Positions 53,412 through 63,242 are shown, counted from the first letter of the stretch. The stretch is 64,000 nucleotides of DNA from Pseudomonadota bacterium (GCA_022560735.1 JADFSO010000007.1:1-64000), one strand, 5' to 3'. A program made the numbers and translations. The notes: a model not told the origin generated them from the sequence alone.

Positions 53412-54716
53412 TCACCCCTGCATATTTTCTATCAACGCATCGCCAAACTCGCTGCACTTCAACAAGGTCGCGCCATCCATCTGTCTTTCGAAGTCGTAAG
53501 TTACGGTCTTGTTGGCGATGGTCTTGTCCATTGCGGCGACGATCTTGTCCGCTGCTTCGTCCCAGCCCATGTAGCGCATCATCAGTTCGCCGGAGAGAAT
53601 CACCGAGCCGGGGTTGACCTTGTCCTGGCCGGCGTATTTCGGTGCGGTGCCATGGGTGGCCTCGAAAATTGCGATACCGTTGCTGTAGTTGATGTTGCCA
53701 CCCGGGGCTATGCCGATGCCGCCGATCTGGGCAGCCAGCGCATCGGAGAGATAATCGCCGTTCAGATTCAATGTCGCGATCACATCGAAATCGTTGGGCC
53801 GGGTCAGTATTTGTTGCAGCATGATATCGGCGATCGTGTCCTTGATCAGGATCTTGCCCGCAGCCAGCGCCGCTTTTTGTTCGGTATTCGCCTCGTCTTC
53901 GCCTGTTTCCGCCTTGGTCCGTTCCCATTGCTCCCAGGTATAGACGTATTCACCGAATTCTTTCTCGGCCAGCGCGTAGCCCCAGTTACGGAACGCACCT
54001 TCGGTGTATTTCATGATGTTGCCTTTGTGCACAAAAGTAACGCTCTTGCGTTTTTGTGCGATGGCGTATTGCAAAGCCGAGCGCACCAGCCTTTCGGTGC
54101 CCTGGCGTGAGACGGGCTTGATGCCGATGCCGGAGGTCTGCGGGAAACGGATTTTCTTGAAGCGATCGGGAAAAGCTTCCATGAAAATTTCCAGGAAACG
54201 CTGCACGTCTTCGCTGCCTTCCTCGAACTCGATGCCGGCGTAAATGTCCTCGGTATTTTCGCGGAAAATAACCATGTCCACGGCACCGGGGTTTTTGACC
54301 GGGGAGGGCACGCCTTCGAACCAGCGCACCGGGCGCAGGCAAACATACAGGTCGAGCAACTGGCGTAACGCGACATTGAGCGATCGCATGCCGCCGCCAA
54401 TGGGGGTAGTCAGCGGGCCCTTGATCGAGACCAGGTAGTCGCGGCATGCCTGCACGGTTTCATCGGGCAACCAGTTCTCGAACTGGTCGTAAGCTTTTTG
54501 CCCGGCAAAAATCTCCAGCCAGTGAATTTTGCGCTCGCCGCCGTAGGCTTTTTCCACGGCAGAATCGAGTACGCGCACCGCGGCGCGCCAGATATCGGGA
54601 CCGATGCCATCGCCTTCGATAAAGGGGATGATGGGGTTGTTCGGTACATTGAGGTCGCCGTTTTCAACGGTGATTTTTGCGCCGCCGATCGGGGCTTGGT
54701 ATTTCGGGTTGCTCAT
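53412..54716 (-). CDS. icd: NADP-type isocitrate dehydrogenase
   Basis: 434 residues. Oxidative decarboxylation of isocitrate in the TCA cycle. Motifs: [20 protein letters not shown], the substrate Ser region [56 protein letters not shown], and [20 protein letters not shown]. The length and the [11 protein letters not shown] context fit the homodimeric bacterial enzyme. The Ser in GMRSLN is the site AceK phosphorylates in enteric bacteria; no aceK is in the window. Confidence 0.96.
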   Translation of the reverse strand: MSNPKYQAPIGGAKITVENGDLNVPNNPIIPFIEGDGIGPDIWRAAVRVLDSAVEKAYGGERKIHWLEIFAGQKAYDQFENWLPDETVQACRDYLVSIKGPLTTPIGGGMRSLNVALRQLLDLYVCLRPVRWFEGVPSPVKNPGAVDMVIFRENTEDIYAGIEFEEGSEDVQRFLEIFMEAFPDRFKKIRFPQTSGIGIKPVSRQGTERLVRSALQYAIAQKRKSVTFVHKGNIMKYTEGAFRNWGYALAEKEFGEYVYTWEQWERTKAETGEDEANTEQKAALAAGKILIKDTIADIMLQQILTRPNDFDVIATLNLNGDYLSDALAAQIGGIGIAPGGNINYSNGIAIFEATHGTAPKYAGQDKVNPGSVILSGELMMRYMGWDEAADKIVAAMDKTIANKTVTYDFERQMDGATLLKCSEFGDALIENMQG

Positions 54717-54766
54717 ATTGGGTCAGTGCCTTTTTTGCTGTGATTGAAGGTTGCGGTAGATCCATT

Positions 54767-56742
54767 TTATGGTTGTGCGTAGCGTATTTCCACAAACAGG
54801 CTGCGGGCCCGGCCCGGCGTATAGCGGAAGCGGCCAAAGGCGAAATCGGCGCGCTCGGCATAATGGCTGTCGACCAGGTTATTGAGTCTGAGCGCCGCCG
54901 ACCAGTTCGGGCTGAAACGCTTGTTCAGCCTGAGATTCAGCAGATTGTGGCCGGTGTAATTGCCGCCAGCCCAGCGCAGTTGCACGCTGCCGAGACGCCG
55001 CGGTGCGCTACCCATTTCATCGCCGGAAGTAATGGTGGTGCCGCCGGCAAGCTGCTGGCTGAAATCGTAGCGGTGCAGGGCATAGCTGGCGGCGGCCTGC
55101 AGCGACCATGTGCCGTTGATTTGCCAGTACACGCTGGTTTCCAGACCGGTGTGCCGGGTCTTGCCGTTGTCGATGTTAAATCCATTCGCGTCGCGCAGGA
55201 TGACGTTGCGTTTTTTCATCGCGTAAATGGTGACGTCGTATTCGAGTGTTTCACCAATGCTTTTGAGCCCGAGTTCGAAGCTGTCCAGGATCACCGAATC
55301 GAGATTGGCGATCTGCTGCTGGCTTTGCAATCGGTATAGTTCGGTGCTTTGCGGCGGGCGGAAGCCGCGGCTTAGCGAAGCATAGAGGGTGCGCCGCCGT
55401 CCGAGGTGGTACAACGCGCCGAGCTTGGGCGCGAGCTCGAAAAATCCGTCCTCACGGTCGGCCGGGCGAGTGTGCAGGCAGCCGCCAAAACCGCAGGGCG
55501 TTCCATCGTCGCGGTTGTTGCCGTCTGCCATGCGATTATCGTAATCGTAACGCAGATACTCAGCGCGCAGCCCGGCGTTTAGTTCCCAGCGACCGGTTTC
55601 GTGTTGTATCTGAATATAAGGTGCGGCCATGTACGCGTTGACGGTGTAGTCGTAGTGTTTGCCGGCCGGGCGGGTTTCGATCAGGAAGGCCGAGCCATTG
55701 CTGATGGTGTTGGCCTGAATTTCCTCGAGAAAACCATGCGTGTATTCGAGGTCGAGGCCGTATATCAAGGAGCCCGATGGCCGGGTTACGTGGCGGCTGA
55801 ATAACAGGCCGATGCTGTTTTGACCGTTGTCTTCGTCGGGCTCTCCTGGCAGGAAGTGCTGGCGAAACCGGGTGCTGGAATGACGGGCATAAAGCCTGAG
55901 ATCCTGTTTTTGCCGTTCGCCCTCATCCCATGACCAGTGGGTAAGCAGGCGCAACGCGCGGTTGTCGCGAAAGGCGCCGGCCGCATCATTGCCGGCGCTC
56001 AGGGTGTCGTCTTTGTACCCGTCCTGACCGGAAACGAAGCCGGCGGTCTGCTGATTGAGATAGGTTGCGGCGAGGGTGGCGCGGAAATGGCTATGGTCCA
56101 GGTCGCGCCGGTAAAAAAGATTCAGCTTGCCCTGGTCATAACCTGAATCGAGGCGCGCTCCGCCATCGTGGGTGCCGTTGGCGAGCAGGCGCCAGTCGCT
56201 GGATTGCCCACCGCTATCGAATTTGACTCGGTAATAGTTGTCGGGGGCCTGCTTCTAAAGAGGTCGACTGTCCCGCCGGCTGGCGTCAGGAAATTCAGCA
56301 AGCCGTGCAAGGCATTGGCGTCATACAGCGCGCTGCCAGGGCCACGGATCACTTCTACGGCCTGCATTTGTTCGCTGTTGATCTCCATGAGCTGGTTGAC
56401 GTTGCAGAAACCGGCTGGGCGTATGGCTACGCCGTCTTCGAGAAACAAGAAGGCGCCGCAGGAGCCGGGGCCGGTCAAAACAGGCGAGCGGATTGCGCTC
56501 AGGTGCTCCTGGCCGCTACCGGCGGTAACCCAGGCGCCGGGCGCCTGCACCAGCAGGTCGGCGATATGCGTGTGGGCAAGAGCTTGGATTGATTTTTGCT
56601 CGATTACCGCGGCATTGCCGGCGAGCTTGAGCGGGTCTTGCGAGTCGCGCATCGCGGTGACGACGACTTCATCGATGGCTGCCTGCGGGGGGTTGGTTTC
56701 GGCGGCTGTTGATGGCGTTACGAGTACGAAGAGGAAAAGCAT
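54767..56742 (-). pseudogene. TonB-dependent receptor broken by a frameshift
   Basis: The N-terminal part starts at ATG 56742 with a signal peptide and TonB box-like DEVVVTAMRDS, then a plug domain (HIADLLVQAPGAWVTAGSGQ, AVEVIRGPGSALYDANALHG). The frame changes between about 56243 and 56265, near a run of five C. The other frame continues as barrel (DNYYRVKFDSGGQSSDWRLL, LTHWSWDEG onward) to 54767, ending RSLFVEIRYAQP. Both halves are otherwise well conserved. A sequencing error in the C-run or a real mutation would both explain it. If real, the receptor would lack its barrel. Confidence 0.85.
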
Positions 56743-56775
56743 GCCCGGGAGAAAGTGCCTCCCCTGTGTATTTTT

Positions 56776-56837
56776 CGCGGCTGAAGTCGCTCCTACAAAG
56801 ATCTCCTGTTCTTGTAGGAGGGCCTTCAGGCCCGATA
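56776..56837. repeat. REP-like bipartite repeat
   Basis: CGCGGCTGAAGTCGCTCCTA and TTGTAGGAGGGCCTTCAGGC (continuing to CCCGATA at 56837) form two head-to-head GTAGGAG-type hairpins, as in BIMEs. The right unit (26 bases, 56812-56837) recurs perfectly inverted at 57559-57584. Confidence 0.75.
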
Positions 56838-56856
56838 ATAGACCATGCCTCAGGCG

Positions 56857-56880
56857 GAAAATAAATCTGTTCCCCTTTTT
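56857..56880 (+). repeat. AAATAAATCTGT-type repeat, copy 1
   Basis: AAAATAAATCTGTTCCCCTT plus T residues. Related copies occur inverted at about 57913-57955 and direct at 57988-58010. The motif is one I know as a recurrent short repeat in gammaproteobacterial intergenic DNA. Confidence 0.6.
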
Positions 56881-56887
56881 CGAGCCG

Positions 56888-57313
56888 TCAGCGACTTTGT
56901 ATACGTTCGATCCGGTCACGGACTTCATCCGGGAGGGGCGCCTTGCAATTGTTCTGGTAATCGAAACACACGATCGTTCCGCTGCCTTCGGCGACGATCT
57001 TTCCGGTTGCGTGGCTGGCTATGGCATACAGCATTTTGCAGCGATCTTCTTTCAGCTCGGTAACGCTGGCGCCGACCGAGACCGTGTCGGGGTAGTTCAA
57101 CGGGAGTTTGAACCGGCACTCGGTGTGCGCCAGGATCGGGCCGATACCGGTCTTGTCCATGTACTCCATGAAACCGGTCTGCTCGACATAGGCGATCCGC
57201 GCAGACTCGAAATAGCGAAAATAAATGATGTTGTTGACATGGTTGAAAGCATCCATCTCGCCCCAGACCACGGGCAATTCGATGACCACCGGATAGTCAT
57301 CGAGGACTTTCAA
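56888..57313 (-). CDS. Acyl-CoA thioesterase (hotdog fold, YbgC/FadM-like)
   Basis: 141 residues. Hotdog thioesterase with the catalytic Asp region VVWGEMDAFNHVNNIIYFRY and RIAYVEQTG. It would hydrolyse acyl-CoA. Its ATG overlaps the stop of a small zinc-ribbon gene (4-base overlap), so the two are co-translated. Confidence 0.9.
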   Translation of the reverse strand: MKVLDDYPVVIELPVVWGEMDAFNHVNNIIYFRYFESARIAYVEQTGFMEYMDKTGIGPILAHTECRFKLPLNYPDTVSVGASVTELKEDRCKMLYAIASHATGKIVAEGSGTIVCFDYQNNCKAPLPDEVRDRIERIQSR

Positions 57314-57540
57314 TTGCCCCGTTCCTTGATCACCAGTTGCGGCCCACCGGGCGGTCCGAAAGTATGCTTGCTAAACACGCCATAAATGTGCCCGCAGTCG
57401 GCGCACTGGGCGACAAAAAACCACGGCTGGCCTTTTTTTGCGGTTTCGGAACTGGGCCGTGAGACGATCTTGTCCATGCCGCGTACCGCACAGGAGGGGC
57501 AGCTGGGATCGGCGATGTCGTTGGATTGTTCTTCGGTCAT
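57310..57540 (-). CDS. Small zinc-ribbon-like protein
   Basis: 76 residues with two CxxC pairs: DPSCPSCAVRGMDKI and AQCADCGHIYGVF. The spacing fits a zinc ribbon. The end GPPGGPQLVIKERG is unusual. Overlaps the thioesterase start. No function known; the coupling suggests a linked role. Confidence 0.75.
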   Translation of the reverse strand: MTEEQSNDIADPSCPSCAVRGMDKIVSRPSSETAKKGQPWFFVAQCADCGHIYGVFSKHTFGPPGGPQLVIKERGN

Positions 57541-57558
57541 GATCGGATGACTTTGTTT

Positions 57559-57584
57559 TATCGGGCCTGAAGGCCCTCCTACAA
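57559..57584 (-). repeat. REP unit, inverted copy of 56812-56837
   Basis: Exact reverse complement of the 26-base unit at 56812-56837. It lies just upstream of the zinc-ribbon gene start and is followed by a run of eight A. Confidence 0.8.
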
Positions 57585-57603
57585 AAAAAATTTAAGACCA
57601 TTT

Positions 57604-57852
57604 TTAACCGGATTGATCCACTTTTTCGTAGACCAGCGAGGGGCGGTCTCCGCGACGCGAATAGCGGTGCGTGCTGCGCATATCCTCGAAAGCGACATCG
57701 CGCTGCTCGGTGCTTGCGTACCAGTGAAATTTCTCCCAGCCCTCATCGACCAGGTTACGAAAGGGGTCCTCCCGGTTCAGCGTCACCTTGATGCCGAATG
57801 GCCGCGGTAGACCGCGTTGCTCGGCGAGATTGTGTTCGTCGGAAATTTCCAT
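57604..57852 (-). CDS. Conserved hypothetical protein (82 aa)
   Basis: 82 residues from ATG 57852 (MEISDEHNLAEQRGLPRPFG). It contains EGWEKFHWYASTEQRDVAFE and ends RYSRRGDRPSLVYEKVDQSG. Short proteins of this pattern (GIKVTL, then a Trp-rich helix, then DRPSxVYEK) are common in proteobacteria; function unknown. Confidence 0.7.
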   Translation of the reverse strand: MEISDEHNLAEQRGLPRPFGIKVTLNREDPFRNLVDEGWEKFHWYASTEQRDVAFEDMRSTHRYSRRGDRPSLVYEKVDQSG

Positions 57853-57912
57853 GCGCTTCCTGTTGCAGTTGTTGTTAAAAGAACGCCCCGGCAGCAATAT
57901 TATTGCATAAAT

Positions 57913-58010
57913 AAGGGGTCAGATTTATTTTGAAAAAAGGGACAGATTTATTTTTGAACCTGCCTCGAGGATACATAGCGCACGGGGAAAAATAAATCTG
58001 TCCCCTTTTT
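57913..58010. repeat. Inverted set of AAATAAATCTGT-type repeats
   Basis: AAGGGGTCAGATTTATTTTG (57913-57932), AAAAAAGGGACAGATTTATT (57933-57955) and the inverted AAAAATAAATCTGTCCCCTT (57988-58010). The outer ones can pair across about 30 bases. With the copy at 56857 they flank the thioesterase group. Confidence 0.65.
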
Positions 58011-58701
58011 AATGGAACTGGCGGTCGTTGGCGCCTTCGCGATCCTGCCAGCGCAGTATTTTTCTGGTGACGAACAGGTACACGCGTTTGCCGGTGGCGG
58101 CCCAGACGCGGGCGGGCCAGGCCGGCGTATTGAGGATTGCGATTTGCCGCCGGGTCAGTTTTTCCGGGATGTAATTGCGTTTGTGTTTGAGCAGGTGACG
58201 CAGGTCCTCGCGCGCCAGCATCCGGAAAATCGCGCCGCGCTTCGCCGGGCACCAGGCGAGCTGGAAATCCACCAGCGCGGGCGACCCGTCGGGTGTGACC
58301 AGCCAGTTGGCCTCCTTGGCGAGGTCATTGTGGGTAATCCCCGCCCGGTGCAGGCGGCGCAACAGCGTCAATGCCTGGCGGTAGTAGCCCGGATCGAGAG
58401 GCCTTGCCTGCTGCATCGGCTGGCCTGCTATCCAGCCGCGCTCAAGCATCGCCCCGTCCCAGCCGAGCAGGGCGGGTATCCCGTCCATCCCGTCTGCATG
58501 CAGCAAGGCGCGGGCTTCGCGGCGCGCCAGCCAGCGCGCGATGGGGCGGGCCCACACTCGGGCCGCCGTGGTGTCGCGCCTAATCCATTGCTCTTCGTTG
58601 TGCTCGACCCGCATGATCCGTCCAAACAAATCGGATTTGAGCTGGGTTTCAGCGCTGTCGTGACTATCGCTCAATTTCGTAAGCCTTTGTTTATTGGACA
58701 A
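58009..58701 (-). CDS. RIO/KdkA-like kinase
   Basis: 230 residues. The kinase core is visible: a catalytic loop LHRAGITHNDLAKEANWLV and a metal-binding region ALVDFQLAWC (DFQ instead of DFG). The N-lobe is short. Similar proteins are lipopolysaccharide Kdo kinases or RIO-like kinases annotated without proof. Its start is 75 bases from the divergent AAA/WD40 gene, so they may share a control region. Confidence 0.8.
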   Translation of the reverse strand: MSNKQRLTKLSDSHDSAETQLKSDLFGRIMRVEHNEEQWIRRDTTAARVWARPIARWLARREARALLHADGMDGIPALLGWDGAMLERGWIAGQPMQQARPLDPGYYRQALTLLRRLHRAGITHNDLAKEANWLVTPDGSPALVDFQLAWCPAKRGAIFRMLAREDLRHLLKHKRNYIPEKLTRRQIAILNTPAWPARVWAATGKRVYLFVTRKILRWQDREGANDRQFH

Positions 58702-58776
58702 GATTAGCCCCAGCGCGACCGGTTGACCAGTGCCTGCTGGTACAACTGTCCGGGTTTAGCCAGAATGTGGGGGACC

Positions 58777-61700
58777 ATGAGCGGAACCCAGCGTAAATTG
58801 GCTGCCGGCGACGGCAGATCTTCGACCGGCAGTTTTTATGTCGTGGGTGGCCCGGTGCAGTCCGACCGGCCTTGCTATGTTCTGCGCAAGGCAGACGAAA
58901 AGCTGTTCGACAGTCTGCGTGAAAACGACTACTGCTACGTACTGGGTCCGCGCCAGATCGGCAAGTCCAGCCTGATGGCGGCCACGGCTCGACGTCTCAG
59001 CGATGAAGACGAACTGGTTGCCGTCGTCGATCTGACCCAGGTGATCTCCAAACAGGCAGGCACCGACCCATCCCGCTGGTTCTACGGCATCGCCTACCGG
59101 ATCGTTCGCGATCTCAGGCTTCGCGTCGACCTGCAATCGTGGTGGCAGGAACGCGGTGCGCTGACCATGCAACATCGCCTTTTCGATTTTTTCCGGGAAA
59201 TCGTGCTGGCGAACACGAGCCGCCCGGTCACCGTGTTTTTCGATGAAATAGAAGACACGCTGGGTCTGCCATTTGCGGAGGAGTTTTTTTCCGGGCTGAG
59301 AGCCTGCCATAACTCGCGGGCGGCCGAGCCCGATTTCGAGCGCCTGCGGTTTGTCATTATTGGTGTCGCGACACCGATGCAGCTGTGCCCGAACCAGGCA
59401 CATGCGCCGTTTCCGATCAGCCGGCAGATCGATCTCAACGATTTTACGCTGACCGAGGCCGGTGGTCTGCTGCCGGGACTCGATCTCGATGCGCAACGGG
59501 CGGCCCGGGTGCTTGAACGTATCAGGTACTGGACCGGTGGGCACCCCTACCTGACCCAGAAAATTTGTCGTGCGGTATCCAGGCGAAAGGTGGGGGAAGA
59601 AACCGGCGACACCGTCGATGAGATAGTCAACGAACAGTTCCTGGCGAGAAACCGTGCGCGCGAGGAACCGAATCTCGCAATGGTCAGGCGGCGATTATCA
59701 ACCCGGCGCAAGGATGCAGCGGCGCTGACATTGTATGGAAAACTGTGCAAGGGCAAGGCGATCGCACATGACCCGCGCTCGCGAGTACATCAGACGCTCT
59801 GCCTGGCCGGCCTGGTGCGGGCCAATAAAGAACACCAGCTGGTGGTCAGAAACCGCATCTACAAACAGGTGTTTACGCCGCGCTGGGTTAACCAGCAATT
59901 GCCGTTCGACTGGAAGGGGCTGAGCAAGGCGTTGGTGGTCGGTCTGTTATTGCTGGGCGTGCCTCTTTGGTATACGCAGATCCTGCCGCGCCCGTATATC
60001 GAAACGCTGAGCGCCGCGACCGAGGATTACCAGCTGGCAATGGCTGCATATAACGATTTGCGCTCGATACCGGGTTATGGCGAGACCGCGGACCGCCTCT
60101 TGTCCGGTGTGCTGATGAGGCGGAGTCTGCGTGCCATGAGCTTGCCGCAGGCGCTGGAAGCGGATCAGGGTTTGCGTACCATGCCTGATAACAGTGCATT
60201 GGCCGATCAGTTGCTCGCCGGATTCTGGGACCGCCGGGCGCAGCAGGCCGAGCAGGCCGAACAGCGCGACGAGGCCTTGTTGTTCAGGCTCTACAGCCTG
60301 ATCGACGATCGGCCCTACCGCAGGCGGCAGATCGCCGAGCTGATCGGCAATGATTACCCGGTTCTGGCTGCGACCATCCGGCCTCTGGGTCCGTTGCAAC
60401 AGGCGATCATCAGCGCCGATGGCGAGCGGGTAACGACGCTGGCCGCCGGGGGTTCGTTGCAGGTTTGGGACGGTCGCGACGGCACGGCGATGAACCCGGC
60501 AGCAACGGTCCTTGCGGCCGAGGAATACGTGGCTCTGGATCGCGAGATACTGGTGGCCCTCGAGGGCCGCATTCGTGGCGTGAGCCTGGAACTGCTGATC
60601 GACCACCCGGACCCGTCCGCGCTCATGATTCGAGTCATTTCACCGCAGGGTACATCGGTGAGCCTGAATTCATCCGCGGCGAAGAAGACCAGCGACACCC
60701 TGGTTTTCGATGCCGGCAGTCACGGCGCGCTGGCGGGTTTCGATCGTGAAGAGATGCGCGGTGGCTGGCAGCTGCATATCGAGGATCACCAGAAGCAGGC
60801 GCAGGGCAGGCTCATCGGCTGGCGGCTGCGTTTTGCAGGCTTCGACCAGCAAGCGCAACAGGAAATGCTGCCCGCCCCGATCAATTTGCCGCAGCCGCGC
60901 CGCACGGAAAGAACCCGCATCGTGCTGAGCGCGAGCGGGCGCTATGCCGCGGCCTACAGTGATAGCGAAACTCTGGGTGGCCTGGTCAACATCTGGGATC
61001 TTCATGCCGGCGTGCAGCTATCCCGGCCCGTGCGCGGCGCCGGTCTGGCTCCGTTTGCGTTTGCCGATGACGACCGGCTTCTGCTGGCGCTGGATGCGGC
61101 CGGCGAGAATCTGCTCGCCTGGGATATTCGAGACGGTTCCGTACAGATGACGATCGAAGCGCTGCAACATTTTGCAGAGGTGCCGGTACTGGGTCCAGCC
61201 AACACTCTGATGATGGTCGAGGACCGCGATGAGCAGGGACTGCCCCTGCTGCGGGTTTTTGCGCTGGACCAGCGCAGTGAACTGACCCGAATCCCGTTTG
61301 CGCAAAAACCACGTGCGCTGGCGATAGATCCACAGCAAGGCCGCTGGCTTGCCTCATCCACCGGCGATCGTGCCGTGGAAATCTGGGATCTCGCGGCCGA
61401 GGAACTGGTGGATGAATACCTGCTGGATTTTCCGGTCGATCGCCTGGTGGTTGACCGGCGCGGTCGCTGGCTGGCCGCCATCGGGACGGATGGCTCGGTC
61501 GATATTCGCGCCGTCGATGGCCGCGGCGGCCGGTCGTTGAGAACCGTGATCAGCGAGTCCGCAGGATTGGTTTTCCACCCGGCGGAGGACGCGGTCCTGG
61601 TCTTGCGCCAGGGCGCCTGGCAGCTGCTCGGCTTGCCCGCGGGAGAAGCCTTGTCGCCACCCTTGCGCCACGTTGGCGGCGGCGCCAGCCTCCTGGCCGC

Positions 61701-62826
61701 GGTGACCGCGGACGGGAAGGTGATGACCGGCAGCGAGGGGCATGCCCTGCGCTTGTGGGATATTCCCGAGTCCGGTTCGCGATCGGGCAGGGGTTCACGT
61801 TATGGCCGCGGCGATGATTTGACCGCGGTCAAGACGAGCCAGGATGGGCAATGGGTGGCTGCCGGTCTAGCCGATGGCGACATTCGAATCTGGCAGCGGA
61901 TCGATGATGAGGTGCGTTCGCAACACCTGCCCGCCGATAGCGCGTTTTCCGCTGCGATAAGCGCGCTGGCTTTTGACCCGGGCTCAAACCTGGTGGCCGT
62001 GGCGGACCGGGCCGGTGCGATTCGCCTGGTAGACCAAGCCAGCGGCGACAGTCTTCTGCTGGGAAGCCAGGCCGGGGTCGTCGGTCATTTGTTGTTCAGT
62101 CCGGATGGCTCGCGACTGGCGGCGGCTGGCGAGTTGGGGGCCCGCCTGTGGTTTGTTGACAGGATCGGCGAATCGGTCCCGCTGGGCAGCGAGGATCCCG
62201 TTTCTCACCTGGTTTTCAGCCCGGACGGCAGTCTGCTGGCGATCAGCCCGGAACTCGGCGAGCTGTCGGTCTGGCATGCCGCCTCGGGCGACTCGGCCGG
62301 GAGCGTCCGGCCGCAGGGCCAGGTCAGCGTGGCGGCATTCAGCCCGGACCAGGGGGTGTTGGCCACCGGCAGCAGGGATGGCACCTTACAGTTCTGGGGT
62401 CTCGATGATGGCGCGGCGGTCTGGCCGGCCGTACAACTGGGGGGCCCGGTCAGGGAGATGGCGTTTGCCGGCGCAGGCAGGTCGCTGGTTGCGATCAGCG
62501 ACGGTTGGGCGCATCTGCTTACCCTGTCTTTTAGCGGGCCGCGGGTTGTGCAAAGCCGGTTTTTGCCCGAACGCATTCCGCATGGCGGCTTTTTCCTGTC
62601 GGGTGATGATCCGCTCAGTCTGCAGTATCTGGATTGGGTCGATGGCGGTGAACACCGGATTCGGACGCTGGAGATGGACAGTGCGGAACTGGGAGGCTGG
62701 GCCGGCGATAGCGGTGATTTGACCGCGCGCTGGCAGGATCTGCTCAATCTTGCTCTTGACCCGGATGGCCAGATCAGGGCGGGCGACTCGGTTTTCGATC
62801 TTGCCCGCAGCCTGGACGAACGATAA
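58777..62826 (+). CDS. AAA-like/WD40 protein with an embedded P-domain-like segment
   Basis: 1349 residues from ATG 58777 (GGGGGACC upstream). Order: AAA-like ATPase (about 30-330) with Walker A VLGPRQIGKSSLMAA near 58 and Walker B TVFFDEIEDT near 155; a single TM helix at about 385-403 (ALVVGLLLLGVPLWYTQIL); a helical linker; then WD40-like repeats (from about 560 to 1290, for example VNIWDLHAG, AVEIWDLAAE, ALRLWDIPES, IRIWQRIDD, LQFWGLDDG). At about 595-690 the propeller is interrupted by a proprotein-convertase P-domain-like segment (LELLIDHPDPSALMIRVISP, GGWQLHIEDHQKQAQGRLIG). A membrane signalling protein is inferred. The pseudo-receiver gene lies 20 bases downstream, convergent. Confidence 0.85.
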   Translation: MSGTQRKLAAGDGRSSTGSFYVVGGPVQSDRPCYVLRKADEKLFDSLRENDYCYVLGPRQIGKSSLMAATARRLSDEDELVAVVDLTQVISKQAGTDPSRWFYGIAYRIVRDLRLRVDLQSWWQERGALTMQHRLFDFFREIVLANTSRPVTVFFDEIEDTLGLPFAEEFFSGLRACHNSRAAEPDFERLRFVIIGVATPMQLCPNQAHAPFPISRQIDLNDFTLTEAGGLLPGLDLDAQRAARVLERIRYWTGGHPYLTQKICRAVSRRKVGEETGDTVDEIVNEQFLARNRAREEPNLAMVRRRLSTRRKDAAALTLYGKLCKGKAIAHDPRSRVHQTLCLAGLVRANKEHQLVVRNRIYKQVFTPRWVNQQLPFDWKGLSKALVVGLLLLGVPLWYTQILPRPYIETLSAATEDYQLAMAAYNDLRSIPGYGETADRLLSGVLMRRSLRAMSLPQALEADQGLRTMPDNSALADQLLAGFWDRRAQQAEQAEQRDEALLFRLYSLIDDRPYRRRQIAELIGNDYPVLAATIRPLGPLQQAIISADGERVTTLAAGGSLQVWDGRDGTAMNPAATVLAAEEYVALDREILVALEGRIRGVSLELLIDHPDPSALMIRVISPQGTSVSLNSSAAKKTSDTLVFDAGSHGALAGFDREEMRGGWQLHIEDHQKQAQGRLIGWRLRFAGFDQQAQQEMLPAPINLPQPRRTERTRIVLSASGRYAAAYSDSETLGGLVNIWDLHAGVQLSRPVRGAGLAPFAFADDDRLLLALDAAGENLLAWDIRDGSVQMTIEALQHFAEVPVLGPANTLMMVEDRDEQGLPLLRVFALDQRSELTRIPFAQKPRALAIDPQQGRWLASSTGDRAVEIWDLAAEELVDEYLLDFPVDRLVVDRRGRWLAAIGTDGSVDIRAVDGRGGRSLRTVISESAGLVFHPAEDAVLVLRQGAWQLLGLPAGEALSPPLRHVGGGASLLAAVTADGKVMTGSEGHALRLWDIPESGSRSGRGSRYGRGDDLTAVKTSQDGQWVAAGLADGDIRIWQRIDDEVRSQHLPADSAFSAAISALAFDPGSNLVAVADRAGAIRLVDQASGDSLLLGSQAGVVGHLLFSPDGSRLAAAGELGARLWFVDRIGESVPLGSEDPVSHLVFSPDGSLLAISPELGELSVWHAASGDSAGSVRPQGQVSVAAFSPDQGVLATGSRDGTLQFWGLDDGAAVWPAVQLGGPVREMAFAGAGRSLVAISDGWAHLLTLSFSGPRVVQSRFLPERIPHGGFFLSGDDPLSLQYLDWVDGGEHRIRTLEMDSAELGGWAGDSGDLTARWQDLLNLALDPDGQIRAGDSVFDLARSLDER

Positions 62827-62846
62827 CAGGCGTGGTCCTGGCCCGG

Positions 62847-63242
62847 CTATTGTTTTCGCATCAGCTTATCGACGGTATTCAGCAGTTTGCGGTCCACCCA
62901 GGGAATTTCGACAAAATCGGCAGCGCCCTGGCGTATCGCTCGAACCGCTATTGATACGTTGCTTTTCCGGCTGAGCAGGATCGTGGGGAAGGAGTAGCCG
63001 CGCTGCTCCAGCTCGCTCATGAATTCCAGCCCGGTCTGGCCGGGAAGATCCTGGCCGACGATCAGGCAGCCTGGAGACAGGGCCTCGAGTTTGTCCAGAA
63101 ACTTGCTGCCACTGGCAAAGGATTTGGTTTGATGTTTGCTGCGCTTGAGCAGCACACCCAGTTTCTTTCGAATATTCGGATCGGCATTGATAATGCAGAC
63201 CAGCCGATTGGCGGGTGTCGTGGTTCTTGATTTGCTTATCAT
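62847..63242 (-). CDS. Pseudo-receiver domain protein
   Basis: 131 residues, receiver fold throughout. The phosphoacceptor Asp of related proteins (in GCLVLDIRMPG) is Gly63 here (GCLIVGQDLPG), the acidic pair near the N-terminus is NAD (IINADPN), and the conserved Lys before Pro is Ile113 (DFVEIPW). Thr is replaced by Ser91. It cannot be phosphorylated in the usual way; an interaction or scaffold role is inferred. Convergent with the AAA/WD40 gene and followed upstream by a FixJ regulator. Confidence 0.88.
   Translation of the reverse strand: MISKSRTTTPANRLVCIINADPNIRKKLGVLLKRSKHQTKSFASGSKFLDKLEALSPGCLIVGQDLPGQTGLEFMSELEQRGYSFPTILLSRKSNVSIAVRAIRQGAADFVEIPWVDRKLLNTVDKLMRKQ

Noticed and set aside
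54767-56742. Two separate genes for plug and barrel of the TonB receptor
   Set aside because: The barrel half has no start of its own and the homology continues directly across the frame change.
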